Shown here piece after piece: positions 1-7,154 of a stretch of DNA of 21,392 bases; the stretch's first letter is position 1; each line of letters starts with the position of its first letter. The stretch is taken from the NCBI GenBank assembly GCA_045544735.1, contig JAZPZM010000072.1:1-21392 (forward strand), given 5' to 3'. This DNA comes from CAG-390 sp045544735. Its GTDB lineage: Bacteria; Bacillota; Clostridia; Oscillospirales; CAG-272. The notes beneath the pieces are model-generated. The model was not told where the DNA came from and ran no database searches. It worked only from the letters and a program-made list of their open reading frames with translations. Both the position numbers and the translations under genes were made by a program.

Positions 1-616
1 AGTGGGTTGCGTCAACGGCATCGGAACGGTATACAGGGCCGGGGGAGATGATCTTGATCGGGGGCTTCTGCTGTTCCATAACTCTTGCCTGTACGGGAGA
101 TGTCTGGGAACGGAGCAGAATATTTTCGGTGATATAGAAAGTATCCTGGGTGTCTCTTGCGGGGTGATCCGGCGGGATATTCAGTGCCTGGAAGTTGTAG
201 TAATCGTACTCAACCTCAGGACCTTCAGCGATGGAGTAGCCAAGACCGAGGAATATCTCCTCAAGTCTGCGGCGAACGACGGTCAGGGGATGCAGATGTC
301 CTACGGGGAAGCTTTCTGCGGGCGCTGTAACGTCTATCTTTTCCTTGGCAAGCTTGCTTGCAAGTTCAGCCGCCTTTGCCTTCTCAGCGAAAGCCGCGAT
401 AGCCGCCTCTATCTCAACGCGAACGTCGTTTGCCATCTGACCGATGACGGGTCTTTCCTCGGCGGAAAGCTGTCCCATGCCGCGAAGCACGGCGGTAAGC
501 TCGCCCTTTTTACCGAGGTAACGCACCTTTATCTGCTCAGGCTGCGCGTCGGGCGCATCAAGAGCCGCGAGTGCGTCGGAACGGATCTTTTGCAAAAGTT
601 CTTTCATCGTACTCAT
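1..616 (-). CDS. pheS: Phenylalanine--tRNA ligase alpha subunit (5' part, cut by window edge)
   Basis: Charges tRNA-Phe as part of the cytoplasmic PheS2-PheT2 class II synthetase. About 205 residues are present and the C-terminal catalytic portion lies beyond base 1 (family length is about 340). Seen here are the N-terminal helical arm rich in Ala/Glu/Lys, then GHLHPLT, the run RRRLEEIFLGLGYSIAEGPE and EYDYYNFQALNIPPDHPARD, all hallmark PheS segments, and VYRSDAVDATH at the edge. The start at 616 (MSTMKEL) has an AAAGG box 9 bp upstream; the next Met (607) is also possible. It sits directly downstream of a T-box leader, so expression should respond to uncharged tRNA-Phe. pheT would be expected further left, outside the window. 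Confidence 0.96.
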   Translation of the reverse strand, partial: MSTMKELLQKIRSDALAALDAPDAQPEQIKVRYLGKKGELTAVLRGMGQLSAEERPVIGQMANDVRVEIEAAIAAFAEKAKAAELASKLAKEKIDVTAPAESFPVGHLHPLTVVRRRLEEIFLGLGYSIAEGPEVEYDYYNFQALNIPPDHPARDTQDTFYITENILLRSQTSPVQARVMEQQKPPIKIISPGPVYRSDAVDATH

Positions 617-661
617 TTTTCTTTACCTTTCAGTAATTTTATCTAAAATTTTATAAACAAA

Positions 662-694
662 AAATAAAACCCCATCCTGCATACATCAGGACGG
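662..694 (-). terminator. T-box attenuator terminator
   Basis: On the minus strand CCGTCCTG (687-694) pairs over 8 bp with CAGGATGG (672-679) around a 7-nt loop. A GTTTTATTTT run (661-670) follows, so it is an intrinsic terminator. It would form when tRNA-Phe is charged and the antiterminator at the T-box does not. Confidence 0.88.
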
Positions 695-906
695 AGCAAT
701 CCCCGCGGTACCACCCGAATTTTCGGCATTGAGCCAACACTCTTGCGGCGGATAACGGCGACCTCACCGTATTCGGCTACAAGCGTAAGCCTTTACCGAA
801 TCTGCTCCGAAGCGAAACGCCGCTGTTTCTTCTCGCAGTCGCTTTCAGCCGTGGCGACCTCTCTGTGCCGAGTTTTGAAACGGGCAAACTTCATCATTGC
901 ATTTAC
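662..906 (-). promoter_or_regulatory. T-box riboswitch leader of pheS
   Basis: Transcribed leftwards into pheS. The conserved T-box (RC reads GGGTGGTACCGCGG) lies at 703-716. Its UGGU bulge expects a tRNA with discriminator A, as tRNA-Phe has. Upstream, an AGAGAG bulge and a GTCGC/GCGAC stem capped by a loop holding GGCTGAAA form a typical Stem I tip. GTTTC/GAAAC and GAAG/CTTC pairings build the lower stem, leaving TTC (RC of 814-816) as the best candidate Phe specifier codon. The 3' end is an intrinsic terminator. Identity as a T-box is firm; the specifier placement is my hand folding. Confidence 0.93.
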
Positions 907-912
907 TTAAAA

Positions 913-941
913 ATTATAACACAAAAAAATATAATTTACAA
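913..941 (-). promoter_or_regulatory. Sigma-A promoter of the pheS T-box transcript
   Basis: On the minus strand TTGTAA (936-941) and a perfect TATAAT (913-918) are separated by exactly 17 bp. Transcription would start near 906, just ahead of Stem I of the T-box. Confidence 0.85.
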
Positions 942-953
942 TACTTTTTAAAG

Positions 954-982
954 AAAAAACCTCTCAAAACGAGAGGTTTTTT
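954..982. terminator. Intrinsic terminator ending the gltX-glnS-DUF1294 operon
   Basis: CCTCTC (960-965) and GAGAGG (971-976) form a 6-bp stem around AAAAC, flanked by A6 and T6 so that it works on both strands. It lies 10 bp past the stop of the DUF1294 gene and just upstream of the pheS promoter, insulating the two units. Confidence 0.85.
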
Positions 983-992
983 GCATTTTTGA

Positions 993-1361
993 TTAAATAA
1001 CGCCGTTTTTCCACAAGAGGAGTGCGGCTATTGCGGCAAGCTGTAAGAAAATTATCACGGGGATTCCTATCATAAATTTCTTGTGTTGCGTCTTATGCCG
1101 TATCACTTTCATGGTCAGGTACATGAACACCGAGCCGCCGAGCGCCGAGATTATGAGCAGCGTTCTTTCGGGCGTGCGGTGCTTGGGGCGCTTTTTAGCA
1201 GCCCATTTGTCGTAAACTGTAACTCCGAATGCTATAGCGGAGATGAGCAAGGTGTATGAGAGCAACAATAAAATGATTATTTTGCTGTCCCACGAGAGAG
1301 CTATATTACTTTTTAGGGAAGCTATCCTTGAGACCAACGATACGGTTAAAGGTGTTGGCAT
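993..1361 (-). CDS. DUF1294 family small membrane protein
   Basis: Function unknown. DUF1294 proteins are short inner-membrane proteins found widely next to unrelated genes. The 122-residue reading has a hydrophobic segment (about 29-47), then the family pattern YDKWAAKKRPKHRTPE, LGGS, RHKTQHKKF, and a second hydrophobic stretch near the C terminus. The ATG at 1361 overlaps the end of glnS by 56 bp and has AAAGGA 8 bp upstream, inside glnS. The first 28 residues are soluble and have no family counterpart, so a later non-ATG start (a TTG cluster near 1260-1270) is possible. It is the last gene of the operon, probably translationally coupled to glnS. Confidence 0.8.
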   Translation of the reverse strand: MPTPLTVSLVSRIASLKSNIALSWDSKIIILLLLSYTLLISAIAFGVTVYDKWAAKKRPKHRTPERTLLIISALGGSVFMYLTMKVIRHKTQHKKFMIGIPVIIFLQLAAIAALLLWKNGVI

Positions 1362-2967
1362 TTTTAGTATCCTTTACATAATAACCATTGCGGACAAATT
1401 GGAATTTATCGCCTGCCGCGGCATCTCCGAGCGCAGGCTCTATCATACATCCCTCAAGCTTTATTGCTGATTCGGGGTTGAGATAATCGTTGTATGTCTT
1501 GCCCTCGGGAATATCATCGACGTTCTCAAGCGTAAAGAGGTGATCATAAAGCATAACGTCCGCCTTCTGCGCAAAGTCAGCGGAGAGCCAATGGATAGTA
1601 CCCTTGATCTTTCTGCCGTCGATGGGATTGCCGTTACCCGATTCAAGATCAGCCGTAACGTGAATGGTGTCTACCGAACCGTCTTCGTTATATTCGATCT
1701 CACCGCATTTGACGATGTAGGCTCCCATGAGTCTGACCTCGCCGTCGGGCTTCAGACGGAAGAACTTGGGGGGCGGAACAGCCGCGAAATCGTCCGAATC
1801 TATCACGAGATTTTTGGTGAAAGGTATCTTTCTCGTTCCCGCTTCGGGATCTTGGGGATTGTTGGAAACTTCAAAGTATTCGATCTTACCGTCTGGATAG
1901 TTGTCAACAACTACATTTATGGGCTTCATTACCGCAATTCTTCTTGGCGCGGTCGCGTTAAGCTCCTCGCGAATGCAATGCTCGAGAAGCTCTATATCAA
2001 CAACGCTGTATGCTTTGGCGACGCCTGCACGATCTACAAAATCAAAGATCGCCGCAGGAGTATATCCGCGTCTGCGCAGTCCGCAAAGCGTGGGCATACG
2101 GGGATCGTCCCAACCGTCAACAAGTCCCGTTTCAACGAGCTGGCGGAGATAACGCTTGCTCATTACGGTGTGAGTTACGTTCAGGCGGGCAAACTCTCTT
2201 TGCTTCGGCTTTGACTCAAATCCGATATTGTCTACTACCCACTCGTAAAGGGGGCGGTGATTTTCAAATTCGAGAGAGCAGAGCGAATGGGTAATACCCT
2301 CAAGCGCATCTTGGATGGGATGCGCATAGTCATAAAGGGGATAGATGCACCACTTGTTGCCTTGGCGGTGGTGCGAGGTGTGAACGATGCGGTAGATCGC
2401 GGGATCGCGCATATTCATGTTGGGGGATGCCATGTCGATCTTTGCGCGAAGAGTGTGAGTCCCATCCTCAAACTCACCGTTTTTCATTCTTTCAAAGAGA
2501 TCGAGATTTTCTTCAACACTGCGGTCGCGGTAAGGGGAATTCTTGCCGGGGACAGTCAGCGTACCGCGGTATTCGCGCATTTCCTCTGCTGAAAGATTGC
2601 AGACGTACGCCTTGCCCTCTTTTATCAGCTTGACTGCAAATTCGTAGCATTTATCAAAGTAATCCGAGCCGTAGAATATTCCTCCGTTAGGCTCGCATCC
2701 GAGCCATTTGAGATCCTCGTAGATGGATCTTACGTACTCGTCGTCTTCCTTGATGGGGTTAGTATCATCGTAACGCAGATTGAAAAGACCGCCGTACTTT
2801 TTGGCAACCTGAGTATTGATCCTGATAGCCTTTGCCGAACCGATGTGGAGGTATCCGTTAGGCTCGGGAGGGAAACGAGTGTGGATCTTAAGATTGGGAT
2901 TCAGCTCAAGATCAGCATCTATGATCTCGTGAATAAAATTGCTTGCAATAGCCTTTTCTTCGTTCAT
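1306..2967 (-). CDS. glnS: Glutamine--tRNA ligase (GlnRS)
   Basis: Class I synthetase that attaches glutamine directly to tRNA-Gln. It has 553 residues, the normal bacterial GlnRS length. The ATP-binding HIGH-type motif is in PPEPNGYLHIGSAKA (33-47, HIGS 41-44). The second class I motif appears as VMSKR (268-272), the usual GlnRS variant of KMSKS. LRYDDTNP and the C-terminal beta-barrel anticodon domain follow the family order. The ATG at 2967 lies 15 bp after the gltX stop, so the two are co-transcribed; the ribosome site is weak (GAAAGTGAG). Many Bacillota lack GlnRS and make Gln-tRNA by amidation (GatCAB), so its presence beside gltX is informative about the lineage. Confidence 0.97.
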   Translation of the reverse strand: MNEEKAIASNFIHEIIDADLELNPNLKIHTRFPPEPNGYLHIGSAKAIRINTQVAKKYGGLFNLRYDDTNPIKEDDEYVRSIYEDLKWLGCEPNGGIFYGSDYFDKCYEFAVKLIKEGKAYVCNLSAEEMREYRGTLTVPGKNSPYRDRSVEENLDLFERMKNGEFEDGTHTLRAKIDMASPNMNMRDPAIYRIVHTSHHRQGNKWCIYPLYDYAHPIQDALEGITHSLCSLEFENHRPLYEWVVDNIGFESKPKQREFARLNVTHTVMSKRYLRQLVETGLVDGWDDPRMPTLCGLRRRGYTPAAIFDFVDRAGVAKAYSVVDIELLEHCIREELNATAPRRIAVMKPINVVVDNYPDGKIEYFEVSNNPQDPEAGTRKIPFTKNLVIDSDDFAAVPPPKFFRLKPDGEVRLMGAYIVKCGEIEYNEDGSVDTIHVTADLESGNGNPIDGRKIKGTIHWLSADFAQKADVMLYDHLFTLENVDDIPEGKTYNDYLNPESAIKLEGCMIEPALGDAAAGDKFQFVRNGYYVKDTKNANTFNRIVGLKDSFPKK

Positions 2968-2982
2968 TGTGTTATCTCACTT

Positions 2983-4671
2983 TCAAAGATTGTTTGCAAA
3001 TTCTTTGACACGCGCTACGGTGCGGTCATAACCTATGATCTGAATTACCGTATACAGATCGGGGGCGTTCATTCTGCCCGTGATAGCAACGCGGATGAAC
3101 ATACTTACGTCCGCAACGCTTCCGCGGAACGCCTCCGGCGTTGCCTTGTATTGCTTCATATCCGTGGCGTAGCCAAGCTCGCTTGCGATAGCCTTGATCT
3201 TTTCAAACCACGCGTTGGAATCGTCGTTCATATCAAGCGTCGCCGCAAACTTTTCAAGCGCCGCCTTCACGTCGGCACGGTCAAAGGAATCGGGGATAGC
3301 GTCGGTAACGGTGAAGTAATCATCGTAGAAGAAGCCGATAAACGCCTTGACCTCGTCAAATCTGCCGAAGTCCTTGCGGGGCTTCTTGCCGCCTCTGCCG
3401 ATGGAAAGGATAGCCTTTGCGTAGTCCTCGTCTGCGGAAAGCTTTTCGGCAAAATCAGTATCGTATTCCTTCGCCCAGTCGAGCAGGAGCGTGTATACCT
3501 CGTCCGCGCTCATCTTGGAAAGCACATTCTTTGAAACGTCGCCGAGCTTTACGATGTCAAAAAGGCAGCCCGAAACGCTCATCTTGTTGATGTTGAACTT
3601 GAAATCGGTGTAGGGCTTGTCAGAGTTGGCAAGTCTCCACTCCTCAAAGTTCGAGTTAAGAACGGTAAGCAGGTATTCGGCAACTGCGGCGGGCGCGTAG
3701 CCGAGGCGGGAATAGTCGCTCATATTTGCGCCGAGGTCGCGCTTGGAGAGTTTTTTCTTGTTTCCGTTTTCGTCAAGCTGCATTATCTGCGCCGTGTGCA
3801 GATACTTCGGGAGCTTAAAGCCGAGATAGCGGAACAGCATAATGTGCTTTGCTACGCTCGGCAGCCACTCCTCGCCGCGAATAACGTGCGTGGTGCGCAT
3901 CAGGTGATCGTCCACCGCGTGTGCAAAGTGGTAGGTGGGGATTCCGTCACTCTTGAGAAGCACGAAGTCCTCGTCGTTTTCGGGAATTTCAAGCTTGCCC
4001 TTTACAAGGTCGCCAAAGGGAGTTTTCTTTTCGGGGTCGCCGTCGGCGAGAATGCGAAGGACGAATTTATTGCCCTCGGCAAGATTGCGCTCAACGTCCT
4101 CTATGGTAAACTGGCGCATCTTCATCTGCGCCGCCTTCTGCTCGGCGTTTGCGTCGTCGCTCCACTCTTTAGCCTTGACCTCCGCCTTTTTGTCGACGGC
4201 TTCAAGTGCTTGAAGCTCCTCGTCGGTGGTGAAGCAGGGGTAAGCCTTGCCCTCCTCAACGAGCTTCTTTGCGTAGACGTGATATATCGCGGCACGCTCG
4301 CTCTGCTTGTAAGGGCCGTACGCACCGTTGTCAACGATGTTGCCGTTTTCGTCAACGGTCGCGCCCTCGTCAAACTTTATTCCGTAGCGCGCAAGGGTGT
4401 TTATAAGGTTTTGCGCCGCGCCAGGGATCTCACGCTTTGCGTCGGTGTCCTCGATACGAAGGAAGAAAACACCGCCCGATTGATGCGCCAAGCGCTCGCC
4501 TACCATCGTCTGATAAACGCCGCCGAGATGAACGTAGCCCGTGGGGCTGGGTGCAAATCTCGTTACTTTTGCGCCCTCGGGGAGGTTGCGCTGGGGGTAT
4601 CTTTCCTCAAGCTCCTCGGGCGTGGTGGTCACGTCGGGGAAGAGCAACTTTGCTAAATGCTTGTAGTCCAT
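2983..4671 (-). CDS. gltX: Glutamate--tRNA ligase (GluRS)
   Basis: Class I synthetase that charges tRNA-Glu. The ATP site is FAPSPTGYVHLGG (39-51), and the second motif is KKKLSKRD with KLSKR at 307-311. LRIEDTDAKRE and the conserved YHFAHAVDDHLMRTTHVIRG segment confirm GltX rather than GlnS. At 562 residues it is longer than the common 470-500, with extra charged sequence around 160-230 and an extended C-terminal domain. The ATG at 4671 is preceded by AAAGGA. It follows the metallo-hydrolase gene by 16 bp and precedes glnS by 15 bp. With GlnRS next door it need not also charge tRNA-Gln, so it is probably discriminating; that is inference. Confidence 0.97.
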   Translation of the reverse strand: MDYKHLAKLLFPDVTTTPEELEERYPQRNLPEGAKVTRFAPSPTGYVHLGGVYQTMVGERLAHQSGGVFFLRIEDTDAKREIPGAAQNLINTLARYGIKFDEGATVDENGNIVDNGAYGPYKQSERAAIYHVYAKKLVEEGKAYPCFTTDEELQALEAVDKKAEVKAKEWSDDANAEQKAAQMKMRQFTIEDVERNLAEGNKFVLRILADGDPEKKTPFGDLVKGKLEIPENDEDFVLLKSDGIPTYHFAHAVDDHLMRTTHVIRGEEWLPSVAKHIMLFRYLGFKLPKYLHTAQIMQLDENGNKKKLSKRDLGANMSDYSRLGYAPAAVAEYLLTVLNSNFEEWRLANSDKPYTDFKFNINKMSVSGCLFDIVKLGDVSKNVLSKMSADEVYTLLLDWAKEYDTDFAEKLSADEDYAKAILSIGRGGKKPRKDFGRFDEVKAFIGFFYDDYFTVTDAIPDSFDRADVKAALEKFAATLDMNDDSNAWFEKIKAIASELGYATDMKQYKATPEAFRGSVADVSMFIRVAITGRMNAPDLYTVIQIIGYDRTVARVKEFANNL

Positions 4672-4687
4672 AATATATCCTTTTCCT

Positions 4688-5305
4688 TTAATAATTTTTC
4701 ATTCTTTTCAGCGCTTGCGCGTTTTTTATCCTGCACGGCTCGCCGTGACCGGGGAAAAGCATTATTTCGCCGTCAAGCGCGGAAAGCCGCTTTAGCGAGC
4801 TTTTTAGCGTTACGGGGTTTCCCGTGGGAAGATCGTATCGCCCAAAGCCCTCGGCAAATACCGTGTCACCGCAGACGAGCGCGTTTTTCCACAAAAACGC
4901 CACCGACCCGCGCGTGTGTCCGGGCAGATGAAGTACGGTCAGGCTCTCGTCACCGACGGTTATCTCGTCACCTTCAAAGAGCAATCGCTCGGCACTCTCA
5001 AACGTTTCCGAACGGCCGACGATGTAAGGGGAGAGGTTAAGAGCGGGTGAAGCCAAAAACTCGGCATCGTCCGCGCCGACCATAAGCGGCGCGCCCGACC
5101 TTGCGCGTATCGCTCCAAGCGTCAGGGTGTGGTCTGCGTGTCCGTGCGTAAGCAGTATGGCGGTAAGCGTGGCGTTTTCCCTTTCAAGCACGGAAAGCAC
5201 TCGCTCCTCGCTGACCGCGGGGTCTACCACCGCCGCCGCGCCGCCCGATATTAAAACGTAGGTGTTGGCTTCGTGTCCAACGCCCGCAAGTGTGATGACC
5301 TTCAT
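4688..5305 (-). CDS. MBL-fold metallo-hydrolase (glyoxalase II-like)
   Basis: Predicted cytoplasmic zinc hydrolase of the metallo-beta-lactamase fold, 205 residues. The metal ligands are all visible: THGHADH (53-59), the His of LPGHTRGS (H130), the Asp of CGDTVF (D147) and the His of FPGHGEP (H187). This short, single-domain form is usually annotated as hydroxyacylglutathione-hydrolase-like, but the substrate cannot be read from sequence. I chose the ATG at 5305 (AAAGG 10 bp upstream) over an in-frame GTG at 5353, because the promoter at 5344-5372 overlaps that GTG. It is the first gene of the gltX-glnS operon. Confidence 0.88.
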   Translation of the reverse strand: MKVITLAGVGHEANTYVLISGGAAAVVDPAVSEERVLSVLERENATLTAILLTHGHADHTLTLGAIRARSGAPLMVGADDAEFLASPALNLSPYIVGRSETFESAERLLFEGDEITVGDESLTVLHLPGHTRGSVAFLWKNALVCGDTVFAEGFGRYDLPTGNPVTLKSSLKRLSALDGEIMLFPGHGEPCRIKNAQALKRMKNY

Positions 5306-5343
5306 AACGGGAAAGCCTTTCGTAAACAGAGTATAATCAATAT

Positions 5344-5372
5344 ATTTTATCACAATATTTCAGTTTTGTCTA
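5344..5372 (-). promoter_or_regulatory. Promoter of the hydrolase-gltX-glnS-DUF1294 operon
   Basis: On the minus strand TAGACA (5367-5372) and TAAAAT (5344-5349) are 17 bp apart. Transcription would begin near 5337, about 32 bp ahead of the ATG at 5305. Confidence 0.65.
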
Positions 5373-5404
5373 TATCTAATATAAAATTATTGCTAAAATG
5401 TGAT

Positions 5405-5439
5405 AAAAAACAGCCGCACACGCGGTGCGGCTGAAAAAA
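5405..5439 (-). terminator. Intrinsic terminator of the XRE regulator gene
   Basis: CAGCCGCAC (5411-5419) pairs perfectly with GTGCGGCTG (5425-5433). On the minus strand the stem is followed by six T (RC of 5405-5410). It lies about 30 bp after the stop of the XRE gene and ahead of the next promoter. Confidence 0.87.
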
Positions 5440-5462
5440 CTATGTCGATAATAACGGCGCAT

Positions 5463-5684
5463 TTACCGTCCGCCGTCGTCAAAGTCAAAAAGATCCTTGA
5501 CCTCCACGCCCAAAACGGAGGCAAGATCGTCAAGAGTAAGAACGTCGGGGCAGTTTATCCCGCGCTCCCATTTTGATATCGCCTGAACGGAAACGTGGCA
5601 TCTGTCCGCTACGTCTTGTTGGCGCAGGTGCGCCGCGCGCCGAAGTGCCGCAATCCTGCGGCCGAATTTTTTTATATCCAGCAA
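5463..5684 (-). CDS. XRE-family helix-turn-helix regulator
   Basis: A 73-residue, single-domain DNA-binding protein. The Cro/C1-type HTH covers about residues 7-62: RIAALRRAAHLRQQDVAD, then VSVQAISKWERG, then PDVLTLDDLASVLGVEVKDL. This is a canonical XRE pattern ending in an acidic tail (DFDDGGR). The start is TTG at 5684, with a perfect AAAGGAGG (5693-5700) 8 bp upstream. It is a monocistronic unit with its own promoter and terminator, and may repress itself. Its target is unknown. The facing winged-helix gene starts about 260 bp away on the other strand. Confidence 0.9.
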   Translation of the reverse strand: MLDIKKFGRRIAALRRAAHLRQQDVADRCHVSVQAISKWERGINCPDVLTLDDLASVLGVEVKDLFDFDDGGR

Positions 5685-5735
5685 GGTTAGTGCCTCCTTT
5701 TTACTTTTGCGAACGGCTGTTTTTTCTCAAAATAT

Positions 5736-5764
5736 ATTTTACCACAGATGTCGAATTATGTCAA
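5736..5764 (-). promoter_or_regulatory. Promoter of the XRE gene
   Basis: On the minus strand TTGACA (5759-5764) and TAAAAT (5736-5741) are spaced by 17 bp. Within it GACAT occurs twice about 11 bp apart (one helical turn), a possible operator for autoregulation, though that is only a suggestion. Confidence 0.8.
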
Positions 5765-5879
5765 TGATACTTGTAGTTGAATTTTAATGATTGTTGAATG
5801 ATAAATTCATTAAGTTTTCATTTATGTTGAAAATAATCGGAGAGATATTTACATATTTCAATTCAAATAGTTATAAAAC

Positions 5880-5908
5880 TTGACAAGCTTCTCATTTTAT
5901 GTTAAAAT
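5880..5908 (+). promoter_or_regulatory. Promoter of the winged-helix regulator gene
   Basis: TTGACA (5880-5885) and TAAAAT (5903-5908) are spaced by 17 bp, giving a start near 5915. The AT-rich stretch before it (5765-5879) carries TTAATGA...TCATTAA half-sites 16 bp apart and no gene. It may hold operators for either divergent regulator. Confidence 0.85.
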
Positions 5909-5942
5909 ATTTAACGATGAATTTTTGAAAAGAGGTAAAGCT

Positions 5943-6992
5943 ATGCCCGACTTAAAGCTTATCAAAAATCCCGGATACGTCTACGATCTTATCTTTTTGT
6001 TTTATTACAAATATAATGCGGATCAGCTTTCGGAAATATTAAACGCAAGCGAGTCGGATATTGAATATTTCGGGGAGCAGATAAAGCTTTTTGATTCATT
6101 TTCCGACGATCTATATATATTTTTCAGAGTTGCGCAGGGGAAGTGTTGCTTTTTTACCGCAAACTATTTTAACTGCTACACGTCGGAGCTTCCAACGGGC
6201 TACGACCTTGCCTTCTTGCAAAAGGTGCTTGGCGATCACGATCTGCTTGTCAAAAACGTCCTTAAACATTATTTTGACGAGCTTGGCGAGAATGAAGTAT
6301 ACGAATGCCTTGACTCTGAAAAATATTTGTTTGAGGTCATAAAAAAGTCAAATTACGATGATAAATTAAAGGCAAGGCTTTATGAGTTTTTCATTGATCC
6401 CGAGTCGTATATACGCTTGCTGCAATACGAGCTTATGGCGATGGACGTTCAGCTTTCATCGTACTACGAAAAGAATTATTCAAGGATACTTGACGTGTAT
6501 AATGAGCTTAATGCCGACGCTATCAGGGAGAAGCTGGGATTTCTTGAGCCTGAAGACAAGAAGGACGAGATAAACAGGGAAAACCTTTATATTTCCTTTT
6601 GCCTTTTGAACAAAGGACTTTTGTACTTTTATTATAAGCCGAGCTCAACGCTTTACCTTATCGGAGTGGATTATAAGTCATCTATTGAGAGGGTGAGAAA
6701 AAACCGCTTTGACGTCGTGCCGGAGCAATTCGGAGCGGCGCTGTCCGACGAGAACCGTGTGAAGATGTTAGAGGTCATACTCGAAAAGGGCGAATGCACC
6801 TGCAAGGAGCTTGAAAAAGCACTCGGTTTGCCCGCTTCAACCGCTTATCACCACGCGAGCATGCTTGAAAAGAGCGGACTTGTTTCGGTTCGTGTTTTTA
6901 AAAAATCACTGTATTACCGAATCGAGCGAAAGTGCTTTGCCGCATTTGTGGAGTATTTCAAAAGGTTCGCGGAGTCTGACGAAAAAACGTAA
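5943..6992 (+). CDS. Winged-helix (ArsR-like) regulator with unknown N-terminal domain
   Basis: A 349-residue protein. The C-terminal 85 residues (about 265-335) form an ArsR-type winged helix: LSDENRVKMLEVIL, CTCKELEKALGLPASTAYHH as recognition helix, then the wing GLVSVRVFKKSLYYRIE. The first 260 residues are rich in aromatic and acidic residues, have no membrane segment, and match no family I recognise; they may be a ligand or dimerisation module. The ATG at 5943 has GAGG 7 bp upstream. An in-frame TTG at 5880 lies inside the -35 box and is rejected. The gene is monocistronic, followed by a terminator. It reads toward the surface protein/pncB pair, but regulation of them is not shown. Confidence 0.8.
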   Translation: MPDLKLIKNPGYVYDLIFLFYYKYNADQLSEILNASESDIEYFGEQIKLFDSFSDDLYIFFRVAQGKCCFFTANYFNCYTSELPTGYDLAFLQKVLGDHDLLVKNVLKHYFDELGENEVYECLDSEKYLFEVIKKSNYDDKLKARLYEFFIDPESYIRLLQYELMAMDVQLSSYYEKNYSRILDVYNELNADAIREKLGFLEPEDKKDEINRENLYISFCLLNKGLLYFYYKPSSTLYLIGVDYKSSIERVRKNRFDVVPEQFGAALSDENRVKMLEVILEKGECTCKELEKALGLPASTAYHHASMLEKSGLVSVRVFKKSLYYRIERKCFAAFVEYFKRFAESDEKT

Positions 6993-7005
6993 TAATTATA
7001 ATAAA

Positions 7006-7050
7006 GGGTCGCAAGAGACGGTGTATCTTTTGCGATCCTAATTTATTTTT
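7006..7050 (+). terminator. Intrinsic terminator after the winged-helix gene
   Basis: GGTCGCAAGAGA (7007-7018) pairs with TATCTTTTGCGATCC (7024-7038), allowing one bulge and a G-U pair. TAATTTATTTTTG follows. The T run is interrupted, so its strength is uncertain. Confidence 0.65.
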
Positions 7051-7111
7051 GCAAAAAACACAAAAATAACTTGCATTTTTATCAAAAATACTTTTTTATG
7101 TCCTGAAAATG

Positions 7112-7120
7112 TGATATAAT
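7112..7120 (+). promoter_or_regulatory. Extended -10 promoter of the surface protein/pncB unit
   Basis: TGATATAAT gives a perfect -10 (7115-7120) with the TG extension. The -35 region is only a T run (7092-7097), so this is an extended -10 promoter. The start would be near 7127, giving a short leader. Confidence 0.7.
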
Positions 7121-7154
7121 AATAAAGTATAACTTTTGGCAAGGAGGTATGAAC

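Noticed and set aside
3796..4656. 286-codon frame antisense to gltX
   Set aside because: It runs opposite a gene with all class I synthetase motifs, has no ribosome site, and its sequence has no recognisable family.
5306..5353. GTG start for the metallo-hydrolase 16 codons upstream
   Set aside because: The -10 box at 5344-5349 and the inferred transcription start near 5337 lie downstream of or over it, while the ATG at 5305 has a good ribosome site.
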